A program made the position numbers and the translations under genes. A stretch of DNA of 64,000 nt from Holacanthus passer (lineage: Eukaryota > Chordata > Actinopteri > Pomacanthidae): contig JAFREQ010000047.1 in NCBI GenBank assembly GCA_025331565.1, positions 982,001 through 1,046,000 on the forward strand, in the 5' to 3' direction. The notes beneath the pieces are model-generated. The model was not told where the DNA came from, did not search any database, and worked only from the letters and a program-made list of their open reading frames with translations. The stretch's first letter is position 1. Every line of letters begins with the position of its first letter. Of the stretch, positions 55,972 through 63,900 are shown piece after piece.

Positions 55972-57912
55972 TCCAGACGTTGTAAAACGACCTGCTAGTT
56001 GTAGAGTTATGTAACAAAGCTTTGCTTTAACTGCATGTATGCTACTGTCAGCTCTGTTGCTCAACTCACACCACCAGATTTTGACACAATGTGTATGCTC
56101 AGGTGTGTGCATGTGTGTATCTATTTTTAAGCAAGATTCCATATGGTGTGCGCCTCATTAACAGTGAGTGAACTGAACCCGAATAAAAGGTCCTTAAATA
56201 TGTTTACATGTGCAAAGAGGTGCAAATCTTATCTTGTGAATCATAAAAGATAATTGAATGAAATTTTTACCGCAGTCAAATGAAAAAATTACACAGTCAC
56301 AGATATATTACATGCATTAAAGTGGCCAACACTGAATTTGGATCTGGATTCAGGGATATTGCAAGTGGCACAATAGTATTGCATTTTGTTTTTTTCTGGA
56401 CAATTCTACCAAAAGACACTGTGCTTGTTTGAGCTGTATTTTTAGCCATGCTAGCAGCATTGCTCTAGGGAAAGCAATGTTGGTTTGGAGGTGTCGATCC
56501 ACCACCTTGGTCCATATTAAAATATCTCAACAACTGCTGGTTAGCTTGGCAATTTTGTACAGATATCCATGGTTCCCTGAAGATGAAGCCAAATGACTTC
56601 GGTCCTCCTGTGACTTTTCCTCACCATGATGAGGTTGGTTTTGGGTGAAAAATCTCACAACAACAGTTTGAGGATTTGTCATAAAATTCAGTACAGGCAT
56701 TTAGCCTCACAGAGCGACTAATGGCTGCAGACTCTTCTTTCGTCTAGACGAGAAATGACTGAAACCACGACTACTTACATCTCATCTGGAGTGAAAGAAT
56801 ATTTGAACATTAGCCTCCTACACTGCCACTGAAGTGTGAATCTTTTGTTCTGTGCTCTATGTAGATTAATCACAGGAGTAATTGGTGCATCTAAGTGGAG
56901 GACTCAAGGGTGAAGACGCTGATTATATGTCTGTACCCTTTCTGTTAAGTTATCACAACCTTGTAATCTGTTTTCTAAAACACTTTTCTTGGGACTTGTT
57001 ACTTGGGAGCTGCTGTCCTCCTCTGTCCTTCTAACCCTTTACTCATCCCTTAAGACAGCGTGGCCTGAATTGAAGGCCTCTAAATACACAGTGTGTCCTC
57101 ATGTAGCTGAAGTGAGGGGTGAGGGTTGGGAGGATAGACAAGATGAGGGTGAAGAAGACAGAGAAAGATAGAGTCAAATGTAGAATTAGAATAGACACTG
57201 GGAATCATTTTCAAAGCCTGTCCTGATGTAACCCTTTGCCTCTGCACAAGTGTGTGTGTGTGGACAAGGCACAGCAGAAGAAAGGATGACCTGAGAAGAC
57301 CTCTAGAAAAACTCCTCCAATTGTACATCTGTCACGTCTGTAACTGTTGTTGGCCTGTCAATCATTCTCCAGTAATAAGTCCTTTTCACACAGGACAGTT
57401 GTCAGTCACTCTCAAATATGGCTCCATGACAGGCACTGTTTGGTTCACACATCCTCCAATACACACACTCAAACCAACCCCCAAAACACCCACAATGCAT
57501 CTGCCTGTGTGTCTCTCCTCACCCTCTTACCTCCATCTGAGTACGTCTCTGTACCGTATCCGTCCTGGAGCCCGTTGTTCCACGTCCCCTCGTACTTCCC
57601 GCTCGTTCCCGTGCTCTCCCGCAGGCCATAGCGTCCCTTAAAGCCGTGCGTCCACTCGCCCTTGTACACCCAGCGGCCTTTGTTCTCGACACCCACGCCG
57701 TGTCTCTTGCCCTGAGCCCAGGTGCCCTGGTAAGTGTTCCCACTGGGCCAAGTGTAGACACCCAGCAGCTCGAAGCCATGGGCCCAGGACCCGCAGTACT
57801 CGCCCTGGCCCTTGGGTCCCGTGCAGATCCCGTGGCCGTGCGCCTTGCCCTCCTCCCACCCTCCGCAGTATGACCCCCCATCGTCAAAGTTGAACCTGCC
57901 GCCAGTGGACAT
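18323..57912 (-). CDS. jph3: Junctophilin-3, complete coding sequence in six exons
   Basis: Junctophilins tether the endoplasmic reticulum to the plasma membrane and place ER calcium-release channels next to surface calcium channels; JPH3 is the brain form. The six exons (382, 487, 366, 125, 1004 and 81 nt) total 2445 nt, giving 814 residues plus stop, against roughly 750 in human. All junctions have GT/AG borders and compatible phases. Order of parts: MORN repeats 1-6 (about residues 15-150), joining region (about 150-290), MORN 7-8 (about 300-350), alpha-helical region (about 365-445), low-complexity divergent region (about 454-788), membrane anchor (about 793-814). I chose JPH3 over JPH1, 2 and 4 because of the start MSTGGRFNFDDGGSYCGGW, the joining-region stretch RSKQSSFRSEAGMSTVSS and the tail VVMVILLNIGVAILFI. 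Teleosts may carry two jph3 copies and I cannot tell which this is. The split model comes from reading splice sites, not from transcripts. Confidence 0.93.
19190..19480 (-). pseudogene. LINE reverse transcriptase fragment
   Basis: The frame from 19471 reads CGVPQGSILGILLFSLHML, the RT motif GVPQGSILGPLLF with one change, preceded by WFYPYLSTHHFFVSINASVS. The YADD block is lost. L2/Rex1-like by wording. Confidence 0.75.
20601..20860. mobile_element. MITE with inverted ends
   Basis: Left end CTTAAATGAATAGTTGGAAA and right end ...AAAACTATTACTTTAAAG form imperfect terminal inverted repeats; internal AGCAAGAAAGCGAATAAG mirrors the left-arm TTATTTGCTGGCTGAGA. It is a diverged relative of the element at 59643-59968 and abuts the next MITE. 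Confidence 0.6.
20854..21162. mobile_element. MITE with TTTAAAGGACCA termini
   Basis: TTTAAAGGACCA at 20854-20865 is matched by the inverted TGGTCCTTTAA at 21152-21162. The body (GGGAGCAGGTCCTCTTCCAC, ACCATGTTGCACCACCATGC, CTCTAGAGAGGGCCTTTTGC) is a common percomorph repeat. About 310 bp and apparently complete. Confidence 0.7.
22140..22400 (+). repeat. Interspersed repeat, AATGAATGCTAATGTTGCTC family, copy 1
   Basis: AGGTGGCCAGAAATGATTCA then AATGAATGCTAATGTTGCTC and TGTGTCTG. The same order recurs near 25.97 and 54.90 kb. Confidence 0.5.
23280..23333. repeat. Perfect 19-bp inverted repeat
   Basis: Arms 23280-23298 (GACCAGACACGACCCCGGG) and 23315-23333 are exact reverse complements around a 16-nt loop. 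GGTCACCATCC also occurs twice. GC-rich against an AT-rich background; the flanking GTGAAAGTTACATG and GGTCTCCTGGGT words suggest a dispersed repeat. Confidence 0.85.
23600..23965 (+). pseudogene. LINE ORF2 C-terminal remnant
   Basis: Across broken frames the order FYPLKKYCKSTAIS, LAGLTTVQYCNAFFCGPPEK, KSLRQTAHQPK and QNAAACMLT-like sequence follows the L2/Rex motif set (DYCNALF-GLP-KSL-QNAAAR). Several frameshifts. Confidence 0.65.
24724..24743. repeat. (CA)n microsatellite
   Basis: About ten CA units next to the promoter-like segment. Confidence 0.9.
24750..25050. promoter_or_regulatory. Promoter-like cluster in jph3 intron 5
   Basis: GC-richer DNA with an inverted CCAAT (ATTGG, 24795-24799), an X-box-like GTTCCCTAGCAAC (24825-24837) and a forward CCAAT (24852-24856), followed by an (AGC)5 run at 25006-25020. 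Either strand could be transcribed. Weaker than the intron 1 cluster. Confidence 0.35.
25610..26540 (+). repeat. Interspersed repeat, same family, copy 2 and neighbour
   Basis: Contains CAGGTGGCCAGAATCATGAC and GAATGTTAATGGTTTTCTGC, and AGACAGATATTTCCCTGAGG, the latter inverted at about 8125-8160. GCTCTGTAGAGCTGAGGAGA at about 26450 matches 8336-8355. Confidence 0.45.
27324..28327 (-). CDS. jph3: jph3 coding exon 5 (divergent region)
   Basis: The acceptor CTTTGCAG|GCATGGAG gives GMEVQRPKRQ, equivalent to the conserved YQRPKRQ of JPH3. The remaining ~330 residues are the divergent region: Ser/Pro-rich, then Gly-rich runs, a His-rich segment (about residues 688-707) and an Arg/Glu/Gly repeat (about 721-740). 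An island LEQDEEKISNYEMEMKPL matches the conserved JPH3 sequence L-Q-E-E-K-L-S-N-Y-x-M-E-M-K-P-L, and RRDLTLSPPLKS precedes the end. The donor AACTCG|GTAAGAC leaves phase 0. Opposite-strand open frames here are by-products of the GC-rich repeats. Confidence 0.92.
28328..29444 (-). other. jph3 intron 4 (1.1 kb)
   Basis: A phase 1 intron, the shortest in the gene. AT-rich with a few short GT runs; nothing else recognised. Confidence 0.8.
29445..29569 (-). CDS. jph3: jph3 coding exon 4 (helical region)
   Basis: This 125-nt exon is bounded by TGTGTCAG|GACGGC and GGGAAATG|GTGGGC. It continues the Ala/Lys/Glu-rich helix (AQGKAEAAVGAAQKAQEESR) and ends with the family motif TAKQFSPSFQH. Entry phase 2 and exit phase 1 fit exons 3 and 5 exactly, which is the main evidence for such a short exon. 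Confidence 0.92.
33000..33095. repeat. hAT-like repeat fragment
   Basis: AGTGCTAAAACAATTTATTG ATTAAACAATTAGTCAGATC and ATCGGCAATTTTGACGAGAG follow the order of the teleost repeat rich in ATTAGTCGAT words. Confidence 0.45.
33750..33809. repeat. (CA)n microsatellite, longest in the window
   Basis: About 30 uninterrupted CA units in jph3 intron 3. Confidence 0.95.
34555..34690. repeat. Fragment of the 56.4-kb repeat family
   Basis: GCATGTTAGCATGCTAGGAC, TTAGCATTTAGCTCTGTGCC and CGCTAGCATGACTGTAGACT are typical of the family end. Confidence 0.55.
35811..36096. repeat. (ATTC)n and (TTAG)n tetranucleotide runs
   Basis: About six ATTC units at 35811-35833 and about six TTAG units at 36073-36096; AT-rich DNA between. 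Confidence 0.9.
38640..38760. mobile_element. Collapsed hairpin copy of the same MITE family
   Basis: Arms ATTGATACCACT (38676-38687) and AGTGGTATCAAT (38700-38711) are perfectly inverted with a 12-nt loop. The flanks (GACATTCTGGGAAATACGCT and TTCTCATCTAACTCTCAGCA) belong to the family seen at 59.6 kb, with the middle deleted. Confidence 0.6.
38890..38945 (-). mobile_element. Retrotransposon 3' tail
   Basis: On the minus strand GGGACTAATAAAGGGATGTC TTATCTTATAAA matches the same type of fish LINE tail as near 13.15 kb. Confidence 0.5.
41249..41614 (-). CDS. jph3: jph3 coding exon 3 (MORN 7-8 and start of helical region)
   Basis: The acceptor CTTTCCAG|TCTCGGAG finishes a Ser codon and gives SLGDADAEL. 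MORN repeats 7 and 8 follow (ETYCGEWKNDKRTGYGV, LQYEGEWLSNKRHGYG), then KEEGKYKQNILVSGKRKNLI and the first part of the alpha-helical spacer (SKIREKVDRAVEGAQKAADI). The helical region is thought to span the gap between ER and plasma membrane. The exon ends CTGTCCAG|GTAGTGG, phase 2. Confidence 0.94.
41820..42390. repeat. Interspersed repeat with loosely inverted ends
   Basis: Contains GGTGGCGCTAGTTCTCTGAT, and CATCC/GGATG-like inverted segments near the ends (GTTTCCATCCACTACC on the left, ACAGATGGAAATGCACC on the right). Probably a non-autonomous element interrupted by the A run at 42001-42023. Confidence 0.4.
42690..42990. repeat. Diverged copy related to the 59.6-kb MITE family
   Basis: Shares GGCTTAGCTTAGCATAAC and the segment TCCGCCTAGTGACACCTCTT typical of this family's middle; the ends are worn. 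Confidence 0.4.
44893..45379 (-). CDS. jph3: jph3 coding exon 2 (MORN 6 and joining region)
   Basis: The acceptor TTTCTCTAG|GAACATTTC completes the split Gly codon and gives GTFQGQWVGGMRHGYGVRQS, the sixth MORN repeat. The rest encodes the joining region between the two MORN blocks (residues about 150-289), basic and Ser-rich, with LFRRSILSGLKLRKSES and RSKQSSFRSEAGMSTVSS, both typical of JPH3. The exon ends ACTATCAG|GTAATAAC in phase 2. The first half holds a Pro/Gly/Ser-rich stretch that looks less constrained than its flanks. Confidence 0.93.
46573..46748. repeat. Two (CA)n runs
   Basis: CA runs at 46573-46606 and 46718-46748, same sense, 110 bp apart. Confidence 0.9.
47158..47350 (+). 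mobile_element. Half copy of the 59.6-kb MITE family
   Basis: TTTTGGGAAATAAGCGTATT, TGCTTTCTTGCTGAGAGTTG and CAGCTGGTTAGCTTAGCTTA match the left half of the element at 59643. No right arm was seen. Confidence 0.55.
50970..51680 (+). pseudogene. Decayed non-LTR reverse transcriptase fragment
   Basis: The frame at 50978-51247 reads NPSNCANYRGITLLSIPGKV then LNRIILN, the conserved RT opening of a LINE polymerase. After stops and frameshifts, FAEDLALLLHIYQQMHEKTS appears at about 51460-51510, standing for the F-A-D-D active-site block with a changed residue (E for D). Not functional. The clade (RTE/Jockey-like) is uncertain. Confidence 0.75.
52920..53552 (+). pseudogene. L2/Rex-type LINE 3' fragment
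   Basis: An open 88-codon frame (53011-53277) contains FSLHWLPVRFQIDFKILLLT and FKALNSLAPKYISDLLAWYV, the C-terminal part of an L2-like ORF2. Upstream HFLLDYSNAL fits the preceding motif. It ends with the usual 3' tail (AAAGTGCGATAAAATAAAGT and an ATT run). A 5'-truncated insertion, relatively well kept. Confidence 0.8.
53700..53960. promoter_or_regulatory. Promoter-like cluster in jph3 intron 1
   Basis: A GC-rich island in AT-rich intron carries CCAAT boxes at 53726-53730 and 53758-53762 and a near-consensus RFX X-box GTTGCTATGGAAAC at 53820-53833, followed by a GA-rich stretch. Such sets are typical of vertebrate promoters. Direction and product are unknown. Confidence 0.45.
54670..54990 (+). 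repeat. Interspersed repeat, same family, copy 3
   Basis: GAGGTGGCCAAAAACACAAC followed by AAATGAATGCTAATGTTGCT and CCATGTCTGC, in the same orientation as the copies at 22.2 and 26.0 kb. Confidence 0.5.
55920..55970. repeat. (GT)n microsatellite
   Basis: About 25 uninterrupted GT units in jph3 intron 1. Confidence 0.95.
56430..56765. repeat. Teleost interspersed repeat, GCTAGC/ATATCCATGG type
   Basis: Contains TAGCCATGCTAGCAGCATTG, TGTACAGATATCCATGGTTC and CAGAGCGACTAATGGCTGCA. The ends are loosely inverted, and related fragments occur at 5950-6185 and 34555-34690. Confidence 0.55.
57531..57912 (-). CDS. jph3: jph3 coding exon 1 (MORN repeats 1-5)
   Basis: This exon encodes residues 1-127 and begins at the ATG at 57912-57910 (MSTGGRFNFDDGG), which matches the junctophilin family start. 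Five MORN motifs of the form G-x-Y-x-G-x-W follow, for example GSYCGGW, NTYQGTW, WVYKGEW and GKYEGTW. MORN repeats bind plasma-membrane phospholipids. The exon stops after the first base of a Gly codon (SDGG|) at a donor reading GGAG|GTAAGA. The reading frame stays open upstream of the ATG for a few codons, but no other in-frame ATG is present there. Confidence 0.95.
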
Positions 57913-57916
57913 GCAT
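57884..57916 (-). promoter_or_regulatory. 10-codon upstream ORF overlapping the jph3 start
   Basis: An ATG at 57916-57914 lies four bases before the JPH3 ATG (ATGCATG) in another frame. It reads ten codons and stops at a TGA 28 nt inside the JPH3 coding sequence. Neither ATG has a purine at -3. It would be in the message unless transcription starts inside it, so leaky scanning or reinitiation may affect output; the effect is inferred. Confidence 0.5.
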
Positions 57917-57937
57917 GAAACAGGTCTTGGCAATTCC

Positions 57938-57990
57938 CCTGAAGCCTCGACAAAAAGAAAAAGAAAAGAAAAATAAAATGAAGGGAGGAA
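57938..57990 (-). promoter_or_regulatory. Candidate 3' splice site in the jph3 5' UTR
   Basis: On the minus strand a long pyrimidine tract (CTTTTTCTTTTCTTT-type, about 57950-57972) is followed by TTCAG|GGGAATTG, with the cut at 57939/57938, 26 nt before the start codon. This looks like a real acceptor and suggests an upstream non-coding first exon. The matching donor was not identified. Confidence 0.4.
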
Positions 57991-60900
57991 AAGTAAGGAC
58001 AGGTTGGTGCTAGAACCAATCCATGGAGCTGAGTTTGGAGGTCGGTGAGGTCAGGGGTGAGGAGGAGGAGAGAGTGGGAGAGAGAGGGAGAGAACTCCCA
58101 CACAAATCAAGCAACACCGCCCGTTGTTTTCAGCTGGTTTGGAGAAGAGGAAGGAGAAAAGAGGTGAACAACTAAACTTGGCCCCTCACAGGGGTGTCAG
58201 GGGTCTCCCGGCGCGGTGGGAAAGGGTGACGCTGTTCACACCATCGTCTTGGTGGGCTCTTTGAAGCAGCGGCTAGCACTTTCCAGCTTCTCTGTGGCAG
58301 ATGCAGGTGGGAGAGGAGGAGAGTGGGCCCAGAGCTGCCATTATCTCTCTCAGCCCGACTTTAAACCATCAGGCAGCTCCACCGGTCCTGCCATCGGCCT
58401 GCCTACACAGTCTACGACACACACAACTCTTCCTCCTACTCCTCTCCTGCTTTCCTCTCAGGCCCCCACGTTCAGTCGCCTCCTACCTGATGATGCCTCC
58501 ACCTCTCTGGGGTGTAGAGCCGAGAAGTCTCCCCGGTGGCAGCCCTTCAAACCTCCAAGCCTCCAGCATAGAAGCCACCCTCAGGCTCCCCAATCAGCAT
58601 CGCGGCCCAAACTGGAGCTGAGACATGTTGTGTGATGAAGAAGAAAAGAAAACGACTCTCCTCCGCAGAAAATGTTTTTTTCTTTGAGCCCACTCCTGAC
58701 GATCAGACAAAACAAAGACCGTTTAAAGTCAGACTCTGTAGCTCACTTCAGGCTTCACCATCCTCTTCTGATTCTCAGCCTGCACACACACACACACTGT
58801 GCCGGGTTGCACAGTGAGGCAACACACACATGCATAGAGAGAGGGAGAGACAGAAAAATGGGGAAACACATAAGGTAATCTGCTGGGCTGCCTTCTTTTT
58901 TTGTCTGTCCTGTCTTGCCGGGGAGCAGCAATGCAATGCTGCAATGTCTCCTGCTTTATGCAGGCACACACTATATGCAGACACACACACACTCTTTCTG
59001 ACAGCAAGTGCGCACACACAGACAATGAAAATAAACAACTGAATTGATTAATTTCTCCTCCTCTATTCCCCCTCTCCCTCTCTCTCTCAGTCTGTCTGTA
59101 GGTCTTTAATCCACTGCGTCCATAAGTGGTTTATCTTGTGCGTGGGTTGCCTTCAGGTTGCCTGCTTGATGAATGAACATCCATCTATATGATCCTGTTA
59201 TGGTGTGCTGTGTCCTCTTCAGCATCTCCTGCTTGTCTCCATGTTTCCCAATGGAGCGCCGGCTGACGCACAGCCTGCCTTCCTGCCTGCTGTCTTGGTC
59301 TTACACTCTCTTCTCCTCCTACGGCTGGATCTCAGTGTCTCTCTCTCCCTCCTGATCTGTGTGTGTGTGTGTGTATGTCTCTCTCAGAAAATCTGCTCAT
59401 TAGAGAGGACTGTTCCAATGCAGCCAGCCACCACCCCTCCTCCTGCTCAGTAGCACACTCCAGCTCTTAAAGAGACACACAGTCCACACAGAGACGAGCT
59501 CCTCTCCTCCCTCACCAGTGGCTTTTTATCATTTACTCACCCTTTGCCTCGTCTTTCAGCATCTTGTCTCTGTCTCAGCTGGTTGGCTTGATCTCAGAGT
59601 CTAGTGGTAGTGATACATATTTCCAGTCAGCAGACAGGTGAACCTTAAAGGAATAGCATTTTGCAAGATATACCTATTTGCTTTTTTGCTGAGAGTTGAT
59701 GAGAAGATTGATACCGCTCTCATGTCTGTATGATAAATATGAAGCTACAGCCGGCAGCTGGTTAACTCAGCTTGGCACAAAGTGTTAACTAGTGAGAAGT
59801 CCTGGTAGACAAGACTTTTTTTTCTTTACCTTTGGACTTTTTTCAAATCTTCCTGCTCTGGCTTCAAGTATAGTATAGAGAGTGGTGTCAATCTTCTCAT
59901 CTAACTCTTGGCCAGAAAGCAAATACATAAGTGTCAGTTTCCCAAAATGTTGAACTATTCCTTTAAAGAGCAATGCAACGCTAAATCTTTTTTTTTTCTT
60001 TTTTTGATAATTGATATAGTCAGTATAGTAATATTAATATACTATCAATTCCTCCTGGTCACAGTCTATAGCGGTCATTGCAACAGCAGTTCTGCTCTCA
60101 AGACCATCGAATATGTGACATTGCCTTGTACACTGAATCAATCGGTGTGTATTCACCCCAAACAGCCAATGCACCAACTGTACAGACATTTGGTTGCAAC
60201 CATACGCACTGACAGGATGTATGATAGTATACAGTATCTGTGCCTGACTGATCTCTGAATTCACCACCAAGAATTTCAGCTCTTTCTGTTATTTTTCTCT
60301 CCTTTTCTTCCTCTTGTCTCTGTACGTTTATGATGTAACACTAGATTCATGAAAGCGCAGGGGGAAGCCAAAATTCTTTGTCCAGGTTGAAACATTTTCA
60401 TCTTGTGTCCACGTGTCGTTGCCTCAGTTTGCGTCGCCCAGACAAATTTGCGCCTAATTACATCCCCTTTAGTCTTTATCAAGCATGTTAACATTTTCAA
60501 AGTCTGCTGGCTTTGTATGCATCACCTCCCAAAAGTCATCTTGCATTCAAGACGAAATAATAGTAAGTACAGCACTGGACGTCCTGGGTATCATAGAAAA
60601 TGGAGACTCAGAAGGACAGATGCCAACTCGCTGTCACTGCTTTCCATGTAGGATAAAAAAAGTGGCTTCATGCTGGTTAAAACTGATGCACTGTTCTGAT
60701 AGAGGAATTAGTGAAAAACACAGGTGAAACATGTCCAGTAGACAGAGGCTATGAAGCCATGCAGCCAATTTTGGTTTAATTGAAAATGTACATTTTTTTT
60801 ACAGGGACATCTCTCTGAATAAACAGTGTCCCTGTTACACTGCACGCTCTACAGTGCTCATTATGTTTATGGGAACATTTTTTGGTTTCATTTAAAGTTC

Positions 60901-63900
60901 CTTTTAAAATCAAACAGGAACAGAAACCAGGGTATTGTTTCTGGATAGAAAAACACGTCTCAGAATTGCTACTACCTGTATGTACAAAACAATCAATACT
61001 GCAGAACTTTCCCAGCTGTTAATCCCAATTTCCACATGACAATTCCATACAGTTTGACAGATTATTAAAAAGGTTCTCTATTATCATATATTTTAACTTG
61101 CCACTACATATTGTATATCCATTAATTTAAAAAATCTTAGAGATTATCCAGTGTGAGTATGGAAGAGTAAGGGGAGATATTTGTGGAAACAAGGTTTTTA
61201 ATGAAGGTCTGCATGCAGTGGTTACTCTCTGTGGAAGAAAGAGCCTGAGGACCTCTTATTGATTAGCTGATATGGATACTACCAGATATATGATCCTTCA
61301 GGGAAACCCACACTAAAGTGTGGAATGGATTTTATTTACTTACAGCACATGGTTTTGAGGGTAAGAAATCCGTTCCAATGGTCTTTAAAATGATGGACTG
61401 ATTGTACAACTGACTGGGATTCAGATTTTTAAATTTGTGCTGTTATATTCAAGGCAGTGCACACGCCAGAAAAGTTTTCATATTTTGGGCCATTAGAGCA
61501 TTAAAGTCCTTCCTGCTTGTATATATGAATGGTACAAAAATAATTTACTGACTTCATAATTTTTATTGGACCTTTGGCTCAAACTTTGATAACAAAAAGA
61601 GTTGTATCAAACGGTTTGCAGCACTCCAAAAAATGTGTTCATTGTTTTAAAGCCATCTCTTTTGTAAAGAGTGTGTATGGCATCACATGGCATCATGTGA
61701 CAATACCAACTGTGGCTATGATGCCAAAATCGCCTCAGGAGGGATGGATTCAGACCCAAAAAAGCCCCGTGTTAAAACAGGCAGTGGCAGTAGAGATGCT
61801 GTCGTAAACTTTTTTTTTTGTTTTAAGTGTCGGCAGAGACAGTAGTACTTTTTCTATTTGGATTGAGCCAGAGCAAACCATGAGAAATATGTATTTATTT
61901 GACTCTATTGTTCACTGCTGCTGCTGGTTTTTTTTGTTTACTTGCCGGCATTGTGTTGGTTGGGTTTGAACCACCATTTTTCTGCCCAGTGTGATTCACT
62001 GTGGATTTATCCTTTAAGTGGTGTTTGAGGTTGGAGGAGTGAACTAACAGCCTCACCCTCCACCCTGGACCTGCATCTGTGAGTCTCAGTATGGGTAGAA
62101 GAGAAACATCAGGTGATTAAAAAAAATATATATATATTAAATTATTATTTCAGATCAACTCTCCTTAGACTACTGTTTTGTCTGTCCCCTCCTGCCTCTC
62201 CCTGACTGACCTCTAATCCTTCCTCCTCAGATCACAAAGTGCCTTACTCTCTTACGCTTCTTCCCATGTCCTCCTTTTCCCGTTCAGCTCCTCCCTACAG
62301 CTGTCCTGTTGCTGTTGTTGTCCTTGTCCTTCTGTCTGCCAGCGTCTGGAAAAGCTAAGCCAATTCCAGCCCAGATTACAGTAATAAAATCACTGCGAGG
62401 CTGGGGATTAAGGCTTAGGCCTCTAAACACACTGGTAGTAGAGAGAGGGGGGGAGGGAAATCAAGGAGAGAGAGAGAGAGAGAAGGCGAGCAGGTGAATG
62501 AGAGGGAAGGCAGGGTTAGAGTGATTTCCTGACCACAACAACGGGATTAGGACTTAGAGAAGTTAGTAACACAAGTGTCTGCGATCACAGATCCATGACA
62601 TCATCTGAACAGAGTCAGTCAGAGCTGAGGAGGCACTGACACAATCATGGCTAATGGTTACTGGGTCATTACATTACATAGTGTAAAAAGCTGAGTGTGT
62701 ATATGTATATGAGGAGCCGTATATTGGTCAATACCACAAATATGCTTGTTATTTGTTTGCTGACTGAGAAATAGTGCAAAATCTTAAATATTTCTTCTTG
62801 ATATGACAAAAAATTATTCTGATTATTTCCAGGTTTATGTAAGAAAATTAGAGATATTCAATGCGGCCTCAGACATTTGGACCCCACTGTATGCTTGAAT
62901 GAACTAGTTTGCATGACGTGTTGTCCGAACAAATTTGAATAGTGTGTTCTGAACAGCAAAAAACAAAGGAAGGATCAGTAGGCTGCTATCACAGAGAGGA
63001 TCGAGACATAATAATTGTCAAGGATGTGCACAAGGCTGTGCTAAAACTGCCCAAACAAAAGCCCATTTGTCCTCTTCGGCTGAGCTGCCCCTCAGGAGGA
63101 AAAAAATGTATTTTTGTTGCTGTGGCTGACTGATAATTGCTAAAGTTGGACCAAATAAAATCTCCTAATCTTACAATCTCTTACTACTTTTTGATGCATT
63201 CCTCTGTGGGACACAGAGATGAAGCGACCCACAGCCAATAAAAAGACAAATTAATAATTAAATGGACACGATTAACAATGAATGGGATAATCAATGGGAT
63301 GCCCTGTGAATATAAATCTCCACAAATGCTTCCAAACAATGAGCAGCTTGTCACATCACACTGCACCATATTGCCTGTTATGCTATCGCATGAACCAATC
63401 TCAGTTAGCCAGCTAGCTGCTAACATATAGGCAGCAGGGTTTGGGTTAAAACCAGCTGACGAATTATCACCATTTAAGTCAATATGATAAAACTGTAAAT
63501 ACAGAGGGCAATATGTGGCTGCTAAATGCTCAACTATTGTTAATATAAAAATATTGATTACTGCAACTTTATTGAAATGTGTATTTTGTTAAATTTGTAG
63601 TAATGTCAATTACATTTTTAAAAAGCTTATATAAAACAATGTGTGTTTAAAGACCGCCTCCAATAAAAACATTGTTAACATGTCCACATGGTGTTTTTTT
63701 TATATCCTACAAGACAGTGAAATAAGCAGTCAATGCCATGGCTGAGCTTTTCCAGGACCAGCAGTGAACTAATGACAGTGTCAGAATCACAGATTCATAG
63801 TTTTATATGTCACATACCTCAGAAACCAATCTTGTCAACCTGTAGCGTGGAGCTATGGGGAAACAAGCTGGTATCAGAGGAGAAGCCAGGTTTATCTCTG

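Larger units (their letters stand above)
45380..57530 (-). other. jph3 intron 1 (12.2 kb)
   Basis: A phase 1 intron. It contains CA/GT runs, interspersed repeats near 47.2, 54.7-55.0 and 56.4-56.8 kb, non-LTR retrotransposon fragments at 50.97-51.68 and 52.92-53.55 kb, and a promoter-like segment at 53.70-53.90 kb. No CTG/CAG run of note was seen, although the human gene carries its disease-linked repeat in this general region. Confidence 0.8.

Noticed and set aside
57519..58103. 194-codon minus-strand frame
   Set aside because: Overlaps JPH3 exon 1 in a different frame; the MORN frame is clearly the coding one.
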